The notes: generated by a model from the sequence alone, not told the origin. Shown: positions 1 through 6,653, counted from the first letter of the stretch. The stretch is DNA of 13,327 nucleotides from an uncultured Eubacteriales bacterium (GCA_948806215.1 CAQIDI010000015.1:12652-25978); one strand, 5' to 3'. Made by a program: numbers and translations.

Positions 1-66
1 AATTTTCACCGAAATACACGAGCGGAGCGACTTTAAGGTAGCAAAGTAGGTAGTTCGGCACTCATT
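1..66. repeat. 66-bp direct repeat, copy 1
   Basis: This stretch recurs at 108-173 with one mismatch (C56 versus T163), an offset of 107 bp. It is clearly richer in G and C than its surroundings (core ACGAGCGGAGCGACTTTAAG). All forward frames hit stops early and the reverse strand gives only a ten-codon ORF, so it is not coding. It looks like a dispersed intergenic repeat. The left edge is the window edge, so the unit may extend further. Confidence 0.85.
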
Positions 67-107
67 CCTACCAAATAGGAATGAGTAGAAAATACTCATT
101 CTTTTTT
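60..107 (+). terminator. Overlapping hairpins ending in an intrinsic terminator
   Basis: Two stems share the same central segment. The first pairs ACTCATTCCTA (60-70) with TAGGAATGAGT (76-86) around a 5-nt loop. The second pairs GAATGAGTA (79-87) with TACTCATTC (93-101) around GAAAA and is followed by six T residues (102-107), the form of a Rho-independent terminator. Only one stem can form at a time, the arrangement seen in attenuators. It could equally be a plain terminator for a gene lying left of the window. Confidence 0.7.
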
Positions 108-173
108 AATTTTCACCGAAATACACGAGCGGAGCGACTTTAAGGTAGCAAAGTAGGTAGTTTGGCACTCATT
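108..173. repeat. 66-bp direct repeat, copy 2
   Basis: Second copy of the repeat at 1-66, with 65 of 66 positions identical. The sequence just after it (TTTTTAATTTACACGAA, about 172-188) resembles a shortened start of a third unit, so this may be the remnant of a 107-bp tandem array made of the 66-bp core plus a 41-bp hairpin spacer. The T at 163 creates a TTG in frame with the next gene, but that TTG lacks a ribosome binding site. Confidence 0.85.
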
Positions 174-209
174 TTTAATTTACACGAATTAAGCAAAATA
201 GAGGTTTAT

Positions 210-731
210 ATGAAACAAAAACTAAATTGCTTTGAATTAGTTTATGGTATATTCGATTTAGTACTGGGTGCGTTATTTTTATTTAGTGCTATTAACGATT
301 TTAAACAGGCAACCAGTCCAAATACTACTGCAGAGTCATTTGCTTTTCTTATTCTAATTGCGTTTATTCTTGCTTTTGTTGCATTAATATTTTTATTTGG
401 TATTCTTTTTTTAATATATGGAGTGTTATTTATACTTGCTTCTATAAAATTCAAAAATAAAAGCATTGTTAAAAGATGGATGATAATAAGCATTTTAATA
501 CTTCAAATTATTGTTTTAATTTGTTTGTTGCCTTTTGCAATAGAATCAACTGGAATAAGTCAAGTTTTAAGATTTGTTGAGTTTGGATTGTTGGTTGTAA
601 CTGTAACATTAAAAATTACTGATTTGGTTATTAATAATAAAAAATTAAAATTAAATAATAACGATATTGTTAGTGGTAAAGAAACGAAAAATAGTGATAG
701 TGTGGTTATAAACAAAGATAATGAAAATTAA
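210..731 (+). CDS. Small multi-pass membrane protein, function unknown
   Basis: A 173-residue protein I do not recognise. It shows about four hydrophobic segments: near residues 9-27, 44-60, 62-80 and 93-110, with a further apolar stretch near 122-137. A polar, Asn/Lys/Ser-rich tail of about 35 residues follows and is probably cytoplasmic. I chose the ATG at 210 because AGAGG (200-204) lies 5 nt upstream. The same frame is open back to a TTG at 162, but that lies inside the 66-bp repeat and has no ribosome binding site. It is a single-gene unit closed by the hairpin at 731-755. Neighbours give no clue to function. Membrane location is read from the sequence; any role would be a guess. Confidence 0.7.
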   Translation: MKQKLNCFELVYGIFDLVLGALFLFSAINDFKQATSPNTTAESFAFLILIAFILAFVALIFLFGILFLIYGVLFILASIKFKNKSIVKRWMIISILILQIIVLICLLPFAIESTGISQVLRFVEFGLLVVTVTLKITDLVINNKKLKLNNNDIVSGKETKNSDSVVINKDNEN

Positions 732-755
732 AAAACACCATTTAGTGGTGTTTTT
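731..755. terminator. Bidirectional intrinsic terminator
   Basis: AAAAACACCA (731-740) pairs with TGGTGTTTTT (746-755) around a 5-nt loop. A T-run follows on the plus strand and the A-run gives a T-run on the minus strand. It serves the membrane protein gene on the left and the HAD gene on the right, whose stop codon starts 2 nt beyond the stem. Confidence 0.85.
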
Positions 756-756
756 T

Positions 757-1257
757 TTATTCAAGATAATCCCAATCTAACAAACTACTAATATGATAAG
801 CTGTTATCCCATTTTTTTCTGCATCTTGAATGTAGGCAATAATATCATCAACATAAATAACATCTTTAATATTAATATTGTTTTCTTTACAATAATTAAT
901 TATTGTTTCAGATTTTGGTTTGCTTTCAAAAGTTATAAGTTTTTCTTTGATTAAAGGAAAGTGTTTATCTAACCAAATGTGTTTATCAGAAATTTCTTTT
1001 TCGTTAAGTGCGTGTCCCATAACTATGTGTGCTTTTGCATTGCTTGTTTCAATTATATGTTGCATATGTTTTGAAGGTAGTCGCTTTAAAAAAATTCCTT
1101 CTTCAATTTCTTTAAAAGATAAACCATATTTTGAACCATCAGGGTCGCACAAATGCCCATTAAACCTATATGGGGCTAATGTTCCATCAATATCCCAAAA
1201 CATATATTTATTTTTTGTTTCGCTTTTAGTTAACATAGCTTTTAAATTAAATTCCAT
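757..1257 (-). CDS. HAD-superfamily phosphatase-like hydrolase
   Basis: A 166-residue cytoplasmic protein with the HAD signature. Motif I is FWDIDGTL, with nucleophile Asp22 and acid/base Asp24. A Lys in the ESKPKSE stretch fits motif III, and VDD in IYVDDII fits motif IV, the magnesium ligands. The usual motif II Ser/Thr is not obvious: the expected strand reads AHIVMGHALN, with Gly where a hydroxyl residue is common. The protein is short, with little room for a cap domain, so it may act on a small phosphomonoester or a larger phosphorylated partner; substrate is unknown. The start is the ATG at 1257, with GGAG 6 nt upstream. A TTG at 1269 is in frame, but it would place that GGAG inside the gene. 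It is monocistronic, with a promoter at 1283-1311. Confidence 0.8.
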   Translation of the reverse strand: MEFNLKAMLTKSETKNKYMFWDIDGTLAPYRFNGHLCDPDGSKYGLSFKEIEEGIFLKRLPSKHMQHIIETSNAKAHIVMGHALNEKEISDKHIWLDKHFPLIKEKLITFESKPKSETIINYCKENNINIKDVIYVDDIIAYIQDAEKNGITAYHISSLLDWDYLE

Positions 1258-1282
1258 TTTAAACTCCAATTTTTAATATCTA

Positions 1283-1311
1283 ATTATATCACATTTAGCT
1301 TTTGTTTACAA
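1283..1311 (-). promoter_or_regulatory. Putative SigA-type promoter of the HAD gene
   Basis: Reading the minus strand, TTGTAA (1306-1311) and TATAAT (1283-1288) are separated by 17 bp. The predicted start of transcription lies close to the GGAG ribosome binding site. The -35 matches 4 of 6 consensus positions and the -10 all six. In DNA this AT-rich, chance matches are common. Confidence 0.45.
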
Positions 1312-1403
1312 ATATGCAACCTTAATAACTTAATGCTTAATATTAACCAAAAAACATTAATTTACATATATAAATTAAAAATTTAATAATGGAGAATTAT
1401 ATT

Positions 1404-2684
1404 TTGGAAATTTATGTAGTAAAGCAAGGCGACACACTATATGGTATTGCTAACAAATTTAATACAACAGTAGAAAAAATAGTAAGCGATAACGAACTAA
1501 CTCATCCTAACGAATTAGTGGTTGGTCAAACTATTGTTATTTTAAGAAACGATGTTAATTACACAGTTAAACAAGGCGACACGCTTTATAAAATAGCAAC
1601 TCAGTTCGGAATAACGCTAGATGCATTGTTAAGCGCAAATCCAAGCATTTCTAACCCACTTAACTTGCAGGTTGGTGAAAACATATTAGTTCCGCTTTCA
1701 CAGCCTAAAATGGGCGAAATAGAGGTTAATGGCTATTGTTTTGTTAATATTAATCGGGAAGTGCTTAGAAAAACTTTGCCTAGTTTAACTTATTTAAGCA
1801 TTTTTAGCTATGAGGTTTTGCCAGATGGTGGAATAGTTAACATAGCATCTGATCAACCAATAATTGATTTAGCACGAGAGCAAAAAGTTGCACCTATGAT
1901 GGTTATAACCAACTTAGAAGAAAACTCTGGCTTTTCAAGCGAACTAGGCAGTGCAATTTTAAATAATCCGCAAGCGAGACAAAATTTAATTAATAATGTT
2001 ATTAATAAAATACAACAAAAAAATTATTTTGGTGTTGACATTGATTTTGAATATTTATATCCAACCGATAGAGAAGCTTATAACAACTTTGTTCAAGAAA
2101 TGGTTAATGCACTTCATCCGTTAGGCTATATTGTAACAACAGCTCTAGCTCCAAAAACTTCTGCCGACCAACAAGGAATTTTATACGAAGCTCACGATTA
2201 TAATTTCCACGGTAGAACAGCTGACCACGTTATTTTAATGACCTATGAATGGGGCTACACCTATGGTCCACCAATGGCAGTTGCACCTGCAAATCAAGTT
2301 AAAAAAGTTTTAGAATATGCTGTAACCGAAATTCCTAGCAACAAAATTTTAATGGGTATGCCTAACTATGGTTATGATTGGGCTTTGCCTTTTGTTGAAG
2401 GTAGTGCAGCAGCATCAATTAGCAATGTTGGAGCAGTGGATTTAGCAAGAAAAGTTGGTTCTTTTATTAAATTTGACGAACTACAAAAAGCCCCATATTT
2501 TAATTATTATAGTGGCGAAAATGAACACGTTGTTTGGTTTGAAGATGCAAATAGCACCTATGCAAGATTAAAGTTTGTGTCAGACTTTAATTTAGGAGGA
2601 GTTAGCTATTGGACCATTAACCAATACTTCCCACAAAATTGGTTAGTTCTAAATGCTATGTATGACGTGAAAAAACTGTTATAA
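1404..2684 (+). CDS. sleL: LysM-GH18 spore cortex hydrolase (SleL/YaaH-like)
   Basis: A 426-residue protein close in length and layout to SleL/YaaH, the N-acetylglucosaminidase that cuts cortex peptidoglycan during germination. Two LysM repeats come first, at about residues 2-46 and 52-98, each with VKQGDTLY, and should bind peptidoglycan. A GH18 domain follows, with the catalytic stretch VDIDFEYL; Glu216 is the predicted acid and Asp212/Asp214 assist. The segment YEWGYTYGPPMAVAP is characteristic of this family. I place the start at TTG 1404, because GGAG (1391-1394) lies 9 nt upstream and the protein then opens MEIYVVKQGDTL, as its relatives do. The ATG at 1389 overlaps that GGAG and has no site of its own. 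There is no signal peptide, as expected for a protein made in the mother cell and deposited on the spore. The gene symbol is by family resemblance. Confidence 0.88.
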   Translation: MEIYVVKQGDTLYGIANKFNTTVEKIVSDNELTHPNELVVGQTIVILRNDVNYTVKQGDTLYKIATQFGITLDALLSANPSISNPLNLQVGENILVPLSQPKMGEIEVNGYCFVNINREVLRKTLPSLTYLSIFSYEVLPDGGIVNIASDQPIIDLAREQKVAPMMVITNLEENSGFSSELGSAILNNPQARQNLINNVINKIQQKNYFGVDIDFEYLYPTDREAYNNFVQEMVNALHPLGYIVTTALAPKTSADQQGILYEAHDYNFHGRTADHVILMTYEWGYTYGPPMAVAPANQVKKVLEYAVTEIPSNKILMGMPNYGYDWALPFVEGSAAASISNVGAVDLARKVGSFIKFDELQKAPYFNYYSGENEHVVWFEDANSTYARLKFVSDFNLGGVSYWTINQYFPQNWLVLNAMYDVKKLL

Positions 2685-2695
2685 ATAATTTAATA

Positions 2696-2725
2696 AAAAA
2701 GAAGTAAGTTTTCTTACTTCTTTTT
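2696..2725. terminator. Bidirectional intrinsic terminator
   Basis: AAAAAGAAGTAAG (2696-2708) pairs with CTTACTTCTTTTT (2713-2725) around a TTTT loop. It ends the sleL-like gene on the plus strand and the DUF1538-PII operon on the minus strand. The stop codon of the last PII-like gene (2714-2716) lies inside the stem. Confidence 0.88.
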
Positions 2726-3055
2726 ATTAATGTTCATATTGTGTGTTACGCCAAGCAAGTTATTAATTGGCATACTAAAACAAAGCCCTTTACCTTCAAG
2801 GTTTAAGTTTGCATCGTTACAGATACCTTTCATAATATCGTTTCTTGTTTCTCTTGGAACAATGGTTAAAACAATTTCTTTTTCGGGATAAATTTTAATT
2901 CCTAAGGCTTCTTCGTTTTCGTGAATACCTGTTCCGCGAGCCAAAATAATTGTGCTACCACTAGCACCAGCACGTTGAGCAGATTCTATAACATAATCTG
3001 AAAAACCACGATTAATAATAGTTACAATAACATCATATTTTGTTTCTTTAGCCAT
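2714..3055 (-). CDS. PII-like signalling protein B (GlnB superfamily)
   Basis: A 113-residue protein with the beta-alpha-beta-beta-alpha-beta pattern of PII proteins, small trimeric cytoplasmic sensors that bind nucleotides and control transporters or enzymes. Visible hallmarks are the first strand and turn YDVIVTIINRGFSD, a glycine-rich turn with ILARGTG, and EKEIVLTIVPRE in the core. GKGLCFSMPINNLLGV follows near the end. The region equivalent to the T-loop is much shorter than in GlnB and has no uridylylated-tyrosine motif, so regulation by GlnD is not expected. It is the last gene of a three-gene operon, starting 1 nt after the stop of PII-like A. AGGAG lies upstream at about 3062-3066. 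It probably senses a nucleotide and acts on the DUF1538 protein; the ligand is unknown. Confidence 0.8.
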   Translation of the reverse strand: MAKETKYDVIVTIINRGFSDYVIESAQRAGASGSTIILARGTGIHENEEALGIKIYPEKEIVLTIVPRETRNDIMKGICNDANLNLEGKGLCFSMPINNLLGVTHNMNINKKK

Positions 3056-3056
3056 T

Positions 3057-3416
3057 TTAAACTCCTATTCCATACAAACTTAAAAATTCTTTTGTAGCAC
3101 TGCTAAGTGCCATACTAAAAACAATACCATTGCGTTTAAGATTTAGTTTAATATCTTCGTAAAGTGTTTCGCAAATAGCTTTGCTTTTATCTGCTTCAAC
3201 CACGCAGGCTACAATATCACGCTCAACAACACCAAAACTAAACAAACTTGCATTGGTTTTTTCCCAAGTGCCTTCGCCATTAAATATTAGTGAGCCCTTA
3301 ATGTGATTATCTTCTAACAAATCCAGAACCATTTTCCCATCGCCACGATTGCAAACAGTAAAAACTATTTCAATAGGGGATTTAGGTAGTTCTTGTTTAA
3401 CTGCTGATTTTTTCAT
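3057..3416 (-). CDS. PII-like signalling protein A (divergent GlnB paralogue)
   Basis: A 119-residue protein that follows the layout of its downstream neighbour: IEIVFTVCNRGDG as the first strand and turn, GSLIFNGEGT as the second, ERDIVACVVEAD as the core strand, and RNGIVFSMALSS near the end. It is clearly more divergent: ILARGTG becomes IFNGEGT, and the PRE triplet after the core strand is lost. A basic tail of about 15 residues precedes the fold. The start is the ATG at 3416, with GGAG at 3423-3426 inside the end of the DUF1538 gene, whose stop is 1 nt away, so translation is likely coupled. An in-frame TTG or CTG further upstream would lie inside the previous gene. It may form a mixed trimer with PII-like B or sense another ligand; both are inference. 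Confidence 0.72.
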   Translation of the reverse strand: MKKSAVKQELPKSPIEIVFTVCNRGDGKMVLDLLEDNHIKGSLIFNGEGTWEKTNASLFSFGVVERDIVACVVEADKSKAICETLYEDIKLNLKRNGIVFSMALSSATKEFLSLYGIGV

Positions 3417-3417
3417 A

Positions 3418-4935
3418 TTAATCTCCAATATCAAATTCAATTATTTCAACAGGAACAACATTTTTTGCTTTTTGTTTTGCTTTTTGCTTATCTGTTATAA
3501 TTTTAAAAATTGTTCCAACAATTAATATCGAAAAAATAGGTAAGCACGCAATTAACGAAATAGTTCCAAATGCACCTGTTAAAACATCAACGCCACTAGC
3601 TTGGCAAACACCCATAACAAATGGTAATATAAATCCTGTTGCCATACTTCCTGAAGCAACTCCGCCCGAATCAAAAGCGATTGATACAAATATTTTAGGA
3701 ACAAAGAAACATAGAATTATGCACGCAATATAAAGTGGTGCAATTAAATAAATGTAGTTAATGTTGAACAAAACTCTTAAAACCGAAATTATCAAGCTAA
3801 GAGCAACACCAGTGGCAACTGTTAACATCATTATTTTTTTAGAAATAACACCATTGGTTATTTCGGCTACTTGGTCGTTTAAAACGTGAATAGCAGGCTC
3901 TGCAAAGGCAATAAAGAAACCAACAACCAAGCACACAGGAATTAGTAACCAACTTATTTTTGAAGTTATTTGATAGCCAATAATGCTTGCAATAGGGAAG
4001 AACCCTGCAATAGTTCCAGTTAAATAAATAACAATACCAATGTAGGTAAAAATTATACCAACAATAATTCTTAAAATTTTAGTTCTAGGCAACTTTAATT
4101 CAACTGCGTTATAAATAAAGAAGAAAATAATAATTGGTGCTAAAACTAAAGCTATTTCAGTAAAGTTATTTAAAAGACTTGAACCAAGTTCGTTAATTAA
4201 CTTAAAAAAATCGCCATTTTCTGAAATTATGTTAACTGTTTGGCTGGCTTGGCTAGCTTCTCCAACAATAATAGATAAAATCATAGTTGAAATAATTGGA
4301 CCTATGCTTGTTAAAGCAATTAAACCAAAGCTATCATCTTCGCTAGTTGTTCCGCCACGAACTGCGCTAACGCCTAAACCAAACGATAGTATAAAAGGCA
4401 CAGAAATAGGACCAGTTGTAACTGCACCAGCATCTATGCTAATAGGTAAGAAAGAGTTTGGCACAAAAAACATTAGCACAATCATAATAGAGTAGGCAAT
4501 AATTAAAACTTTAGAAATGCTAACTTGAAATATAATTCTTAAAACCGCCAATGCCAAAAAAATGCCAACGCCAATAGCAACAATACAAATAAATAGCCAT
4601 TTGTTAATTGCTGTAACTTGCGATGCTAAAACAGCCAAATCAGGTTCGGCTATAGTTATAATAAATCCTAGCATTAAACTTAAAAGTAAAAACACCCAAA
4701 TCTTTCTGGATTTTGATAAGTTACCGCCAACATAAGCACCCATATTTAGCATACTGGCATCTGCACCAAGGCTGAATAATGCCATACCAAAAATTAGGAA
4801 AAAGCAAGCAATAACCAATTTTGAAATATCGTAGCCTGTTAGGCTTGCAACTGTTACACCCAAAACAACAACTATAATTGCTATTGGAAATATTGAAATA
4901 AAACTCTCTTTTAATTTAGATAGAAAATTTTTCAT
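3418..4935 (-). CDS. Two-domain DUF1538 membrane protein, putative cation transporter
   Basis: A 505-residue integral membrane protein with about 12-14 hydrophobic segments and a duplicated plan. Half 1 has an AEP motif at 96-98, a QV at 106-107 and DAGAVTTGP at 168-176. Half 2 repeats this with AEP at 345-347, QV at 355-356 and DSGGVASGS at 422-430. Each half fits one DUF1538 domain. Acidic residues buried in apolar stretches (Glu97, Asp168, Glu346, Asp422) suggest ion handling. As I recall, a two-gene DUF1538 pair (UmpAB) from Halomonas was reported as a Na+(Li+,K+)/H+ antiporter; here both halves are in one chain. It is the first gene of an operon with two PII-like genes, probably its regulators. 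Start ATG with AAAGGA upstream. The last 25 residues are polar and cytoplasmic. Confidence 0.82.
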   Translation of the reverse strand: MKNFLSKLKESFISIFPIAIIVVVLGVTVASLTGYDISKLVIACFFLIFGMALFSLGADASMLNMGAYVGGNLSKSRKIWVFLLLSLMLGFIITIAEPDLAVLASQVTAINKWLFICIVAIGVGIFLALAVLRIIFQVSISKVLIIAYSIMIVLMFFVPNSFLPISIDAGAVTTGPISVPFILSFGLGVSAVRGGTTSEDDSFGLIALTSIGPIISTMILSIIVGEASQASQTVNIISENGDFFKLINELGSSLLNNFTEIALVLAPIIIFFFIYNAVELKLPRTKILRIIVGIIFTYIGIVIYLTGTIAGFFPIASIIGYQITSKISWLLIPVCLVVGFFIAFAEPAIHVLNDQVAEITNGVISKKIMMLTVATGVALSLIISVLRVLFNINYIYLIAPLYIACIILCFFVPKIFVSIAFDSGGVASGSMATGFILPFVMGVCQASGVDVLTGAFGTISLIACLPIFSILIVGTIFKIITDKQKAKQKAKNVVPVEIIEFDIGD

Positions 4936-4969
4936 TTTGTCCTTTGTTGTATATATATTATATAAACTA

Positions 4970-4998
4970 AGTATATCAATAAAACAAAACTATATCAA
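4970..4998 (-). promoter_or_regulatory. Putative SigA-type promoter of the DUF1538-PII operon
   Basis: On the minus strand, TTGATA (4993-4998) and TATACT (4970-4975) are spaced by exactly 17 bp, each with five of six consensus positions. The implied leader is about 28 nt. A second TATAAT-like box lies nearer the gene but has no good partner. Confidence 0.55.
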
Positions 4999-5022
4999 AT
5001 TTTTTTAATCAACAAAATCAAT

Positions 5023-5050
5023 TTTAAAATTAAAAACTATTTGTTATAAT
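5023..5050 (+). promoter_or_regulatory. Putative promoter of the HD-domain gene
   Basis: A perfect TATAAT (5045-5050) has a weak -35 candidate TTTAAA (5023-5028) 16 bp upstream. It is divergent from, and only about 25 bp away from, the promoter of the DUF1538 operon, so the two units could be regulated together. Confidence 0.4.
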
Positions 5051-5085
5051 TACTTTAGAAATTAATAATATAATTGGATAAAATA

Positions 5086-5673
5086 ATGGAAAATAGTAAA
5101 GAACAATTTATAGAAATTTATAATAAATATATTAAGCGTGATGGAGCAAGTAAACTTTTAGATTGGCTTATTTCAACCGATTTTTTTGTTGCACCTGCAA
5201 GCACCCGATTTCATTCTAACATAGAGGGTGGTTTGTGTGCTCACAGCATTAATGCCTACAATCGTTTTAGAAAATTAATTGTTTCTGAATATGGGGAAGA
5301 TTTTTCGAGTGTTATAAGTGAAGAATCTATTGCAATAATTGGTTTGCTCCACGATGTTTGCAAGGTGAATTATTACGAAGTTGATTATAGAAATGTTAAG
5401 GTAGATGGCACTTGGACACAAAAACCATACTACAAAGTTAACGACGATTTGCCATATGGTCACGGCGAAAAATCGGTTTACATTATTAATGGGTTTTTGC
5501 GATTAACTAGGGAAGAAGCAATAGCAATAAATTGGCATAGCGGTGGTTTTGATATGCGAGTTATGGGTGGCAGTTTGGCGTTTTCCGATGCGTTTTATAA
5601 GTATCCGGCATCGGTATTATTTCATATTGCCGATATGCAAGCAACATATTTAGATGAAAAGGTTTATAATTAA
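5086..5673 (+). CDS. HD-domain metal-dependent phosphohydrolase
   Basis: A 195-residue soluble protein with the full HD signature: His53 in GGLCAHS, the His89-Asp90 pair in GLLHDVCK, His126 in YGHGEKS, His151 in INWHSGGFD and Asp183 in HIADMQATYLD. These would bind one or two metal ions. Members with this LLHDVCKVNYYEVDYRN and GHGEKSV arrangement occur in Bacillota chromosomes and in phages; the substrate is unproven, most likely a nucleotide or nucleic acid end. The start is the ATG at 5086, with a weak GGA 7 nt upstream. A TTG at 5074 is in frame but lacks any such site. It stands alone between a divergent promoter region and its own terminator. The HD call is secure, the exact function is not. 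Confidence 0.82.
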   Translation: MENSKEQFIEIYNKYIKRDGASKLLDWLISTDFFVAPASTRFHSNIEGGLCAHSINAYNRFRKLIVSEYGEDFSSVISEESIAIIGLLHDVCKVNYYEVDYRNVKVDGTWTQKPYYKVNDDLPYGHGEKSVYIINGFLRLTREEAIAINWHSGGFDMRVMGGSLAFSDAFYKYPASVLFHIADMQATYLDEKVYN

Positions 5674-5700
5674 AAATGCTTAAAAAATAAGCATTTTTTT
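5673..5700 (+). terminator. Intrinsic terminator of the HD-domain gene
   Basis: AAAATGCTTA (5673-5682) pairs with TAAGCATTTT (5688-5697) around AAAAA, and the T-run continues to 5700. The stem begins at the last base of the stop codon. Confidence 0.82.
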
Positions 5701-5773
5701 ATTTGTTAAATTACTATATTTAAAAACTAAAAGTTAAAAGATTTTAATTAATTTTAGTTGCTATGCAAAACAA

Positions 5774-5801
5774 AAAATAACCGCTTAATTGCGGTTATTT
5801 T
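5774..5801 (-). terminator. Intrinsic terminator of nrdR
   Basis: AAAATAACCGC (5774-5784) pairs with GCGGTTATTTT (5791-5801) around TTAATT. Read on the minus strand it ends in a T-rich tract just after the nrdR stop codon, which lies in the stem. Confidence 0.85.
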
Positions 5802-6271
5802 TGTGATTTATCAAGCATATTTTCAAAATCTTTAATAAACTCCATAAAATGCGTAACATCAGTAAATTTTCTATAAACCGAAGCAAATCTAATGTAAGAA
5901 ACTTCATCAACTGTTTTTAGCTTTTCCATAACCATTTCACCAATTTCGTTAGAAGAAATTTCTTGCTTTAAGCTGTTTTGAATTTGCTTAGTTATTTCAT
6001 CAACCATTCTATCAATTTGAGCAACGGTTACAGGGCGTTTTTCACAAGCACGCATAATGCCTTGCTTTAATTTAATAGGGCTAAATTCTTGCCTGCTTTG
6101 GTCGGATTTAATAACTAAAATAGGCAACATTTCAACAGTTTCGTAGGTGTTAAAACGCTTGCCACATTCTGGGTTTAAACATTCTCTGCGCCTTCTAATG
6201 CTGTTGGTATCTTCACTATATCTAGAATCAATAACTTTGCTATCGGAGTAGCCACAAAACACACATTTCAT
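5795..6271 (-). CDS. nrdR: Transcriptional repressor NrdR
   Basis: A 158-residue repressor of ribonucleotide reductase genes that reads the ATP/dATP balance. The N-terminal zinc ribbon has Cys3-Cys6 (MKCVFCG), then VIDSR and SIRRRREC, the basic DNA-contact stretch. The second pair is Cys31 and Cys36 in CLNPEC, a C-x4-C spacing; NrdR normally has C-x2-C, so there are two extra residues (Pro-Glu). An ATP-cone follows at about 49-139, with LVIKSD, the turn EFSPIKLKQGIMRACEKRPV and VSYIRFASVYRKF. Length is normal. The start ATG has AAGGA about 8 nt upstream. It follows the ylmC-like gene by 58 nt but has its own promoter. No ribonucleotide reductase gene lies in the window. Confidence 0.95.
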   Translation of the reverse strand: MKCVFCGYSDSKVIDSRYSEDTNSIRRRRECLNPECGKRFNTYETVEMLPILVIKSDQSRQEFSPIKLKQGIMRACEKRPVTVAQIDRMVDEITKQIQNSLKQEISSNEIGEMVMEKLKTVDEVSYIRFASVYRKFTDVTHFMEFIKDFENMLDKSQK

Positions 6272-6300
6272 AATTGTTATCCTTAATTTTTACTATACTA

Positions 6301-6329
6301 ATTATAACAATAATTATTTTTGATTGCAA
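6301..6329 (-). promoter_or_regulatory. Putative promoter of nrdR
   Basis: On the minus strand, TTGCAA (6324-6329) and TATAAT (6301-6306) are spaced by 17 bp. The -35 box touches the stop codon of the preceding gene (6330-6332), so nrdR can be transcribed alone as well as by read-through. No hairpin separates the two genes. Confidence 0.55.
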
Positions 6330-6653
6330 TTAATTAGTTGGAATATCTTGTGTTTGTTCTTCATTATTTTTACTATCTGTTGTGGTTGACTGGGCAGCTA
6401 TTTGCGGATTGTTCATAGGGTTTAATTCAACCAAAATAACATCTTTTCCAATTTTGCAAATTTTATTAAAGGGAATAAAAATATCTTGATTATTTTTAAA
6501 AAACGAAAAAAAGTTGCGTTCGCCCGGAACAACTATTCCGGTAATCCGTGCCGAGCACGAATCAAAAACAAGGTCAACAATGTTGCCCAATAACTTTCCA
6601 TCACAAATATTAACAACTTCTTTTGCTCTTAAATCGCAAAAAGATATTTCCAT
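6330..6653 (-). CDS. YlmC/YmxH-family PRC-barrel protein
   Basis: A 107-residue protein. Residues 1-78 form a PRC-barrel-like fold of short strands: FCDLRAKEVVNICDGKLLGNI opens it in the way typical of YlmC/YmxH, and ITGIVVPGE and DIFIPFNKICKIGKDVILVE follow. Members are usually about 80-90 residues; here a polar Gln/Thr/Asn/Glu-rich tail of about 28 residues is added. The family is linked to sporulation in Bacillota, and in clostridia it often sits beside nrdR, as here. Molecular function is unknown; PRC-barrels commonly mediate protein contacts. The start ATG has AGGA 7-8 nt upstream. It is first in a minus-strand pair, divergent from the spoIIP unit. Confidence 0.82.
   Translation of the reverse strand: MEISFCDLRAKEVVNICDGKLLGNIVDLVFDSCSARITGIVVPGERNFFSFFKNNQDIFIPFNKICKIGKDVILVELNPMNNPQIAAQSTTTDSKNNEEQTQDIPTN

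Noticed and set aside
1..173. CRISPR array
   Set aside because: Only two units, each 66 bp, with a 41-bp spacer that is itself a terminator hairpin, and no cas gene.
242..493. Open frame of 83 codons on the minus strand
   Set aside because: It is opposite the membrane protein gene; AT-rich hydrophobic genes often give such antisense frames. No ribosome binding site.
920..1276. Open frame of 118 codons on the plus strand
   Set aside because: It lies opposite the HAD gene, which has clear catalytic motifs. Its translation is Ser/Cys/Ile-rich with no family resemblance.
4229..4495. Open frame of 88 codons on the plus strand
   Set aside because: It is antisense to the DUF1538 gene, whose duplicated motifs support the minus strand.
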